Of a DNA stretch of 5,887 nucleotides, positions 5,585 through 5,887 are shown one piece after another. Position numbers and translations under genes: made by a program. The first letter of the stretch is position 1; each line of letters begins with the position of its first letter. The notes beneath the pieces are model-generated. The model ran no database searches. It saw only the letters and a list, made by a program, of their open reading frames with translations, and was not told where the DNA came from. Source of the stretch: Steroidobacteraceae bacterium (GTDB lineage Bacteria > Pseudomonadota > Gammaproteobacteria > Steroidobacterales > Steroidobacteraceae); NCBI GenBank assembly GCA_013044085.1, contig JABEVI010000012.1, positions 1 to 5,887 on the forward strand. The letters are read 5' to 3'.

Positions 5585-5661
5585 GCGCCCGTAGCTCAAC
5601 CGGATAGAGCACCGGCCTTCTAAGCCGGCGGTTGCAGGTTCGATTCCTGCCGGGCGCGCCA
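5585..5661 (+). tRNA. tRNA-Arg(UCU)
   Basis: A 77-base cloverleaf. The acceptor stem pairs GCGCCCG (5585-5591) with CGGGCGC (5651-5657), then G and an encoded CCA. The anticodon stem is CCGGC/GCCGG around CTTCTAA, with anticodon TCT at 5619-5621. The T-stem is GCAGG/CCTGC. It decodes AGA (and AGG by wobble), which are rare codons in a GC-rich genome. Only two bases separate it from tRNA-Pro, so both must come from one processed transcript. It corresponds in specificity to E. coli argU, which also lies downstream of folD. Confidence 0.97.
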
Positions 5662-5685
5662 TCTCGATTCGGGGCAGGAGACGAT

Positions 5686-5762
5686 GGTGGACGTAGCTCA
5701 GCTGGTAGAGCCCCGGATTGTGATTCCGGCTGTCGCGGGTTCGAGCCCCGTCGTCCACCCCA
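5686..5762 (+). tRNA. tRNA-His(GUG)
   Basis: The cloverleaf has acceptor GTGGACG (5687-5693) paired with CGTCCAC (5752-5758). The extra G at -1 (5686), required by histidyl-tRNA synthetase, is encoded and faces the discriminator C at 5759; CCA is encoded at 5760-5762. The anticodon stem is CCGGA/TCCGG around TTGTGAT, with anticodon GTG at 5720-5722. It lies 24 bases after tRNA-Arg with no promoter between them. Confidence 0.97.
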
Positions 5763-5811
5763 CCCGACCGACAGGGGGCGGGTACGTGGGTTTTGGTGAA
5801 GGGTATTCTTT

Positions 5812-5887
<76 letters not shown>

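Noticed and set aside
5343..5612. Two further minus-strand open frames across tRNA-Pro and the spacer (e.g. residues GAEGFEPPTLCSQSRC)
   Set aside because: They are also antisense tRNA reading frames commonly misannotated as proteins. There is no ribosome site, and the stretch is explained by the tRNA genes.
5363..5758. N-terminal extension of folD on the minus strand with peptides such as GIEPATAGLEG and GRGIRTPDPLLPK
   Set aside because: These are the well-known false proteins read antisense through tRNA genes. folD has its own ATG at 5360-5362 with an AGGA site, and the folD family starts there.
5759..5794. Intrinsic terminator between tRNA-His and tRNA-Lys (CCCAC/GTGGG followed by TTTT)
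   Set aside because: The left arm is the 3' end of tRNA-His itself, the stem needs a bulge, and the T run is only four bases; it would compete with folding of the tRNA.
5804..5809. TATTCT as a -10 for a separate tRNA-Lys promoter
   Set aside because: No -35 is present at the right spacing, and transcription would start inside the mature tRNA.

Overview
The window looks like a housekeeping segment of a GC-rich (roughly two-thirds G+C) gammaproteobacterial chromosome. Four things point there: a MiaE-type tRNA hydroxylase, an LpxH-type lipid A enzyme (so a Gram-negative outer membrane), bacterial tRNAs with encoded CCA ends, and the gene order. From memory, the order lpxH - cyclophilin - (aminoacyl-tRNA synthetase) - cysS - folD - tRNA genes matches Pseudomonas, where glnS fills the bracketed slot. 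It also resembles E. coli, where lpxH, ppiB, cysS, folD and a tRNA-Arg(UCU) gene lie in the same neighbourhood. The species cannot be named from the sequence alone. I see no insertion sequence, CRISPR array, prophage gene or defence gene.

Layout. (1) 1-339, plus: 3' part of miaE, whose beginning lies outside the window. (2) 349-1684, minus: a two-gene unit, first a signal-peptide-bearing cyclophilin (PpiA-like), then lpxH 16 bases downstream. (3) 1685-1719: a 35-base divergent spacer. (4) 1720-4480, plus: gltX and cysS, overlapping by 17 bases. (5) 4505-5362, minus: folD, convergent with cysS across a 24-base gap that holds a hairpin. (6) 5363-5505: a spacer with a good sigma-70-type promoter firing towards the tRNAs. 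(7) 5506-5887, plus: tRNA-Pro(UGG), tRNA-Arg(UCU), tRNA-His(GUG) and tRNA-Lys(CUU), the last ending on the final base of the window.

The common theme is translation. There are two synthetases (Glu and Cys), four tRNAs and a tRNA-modifying hydroxylase. FolD makes the 10-formyl-tetrahydrofolate used to formylate initiator Met-tRNA and to build purines. The cyclophilin (predicted periplasmic) and LpxH serve the envelope instead.

I did not find a convincing undescribed system. The points most worth a second look are the glutamyl-tRNA synthetase sitting where relatives carry glutaminyl-tRNA synthetase (possibly a second GluRS serving tRNA-Gln), a possible leaderless gltX message, hairpins that include stop codons at both convergent gene junctions, and the GC-rich discriminator of the tRNA promoter.
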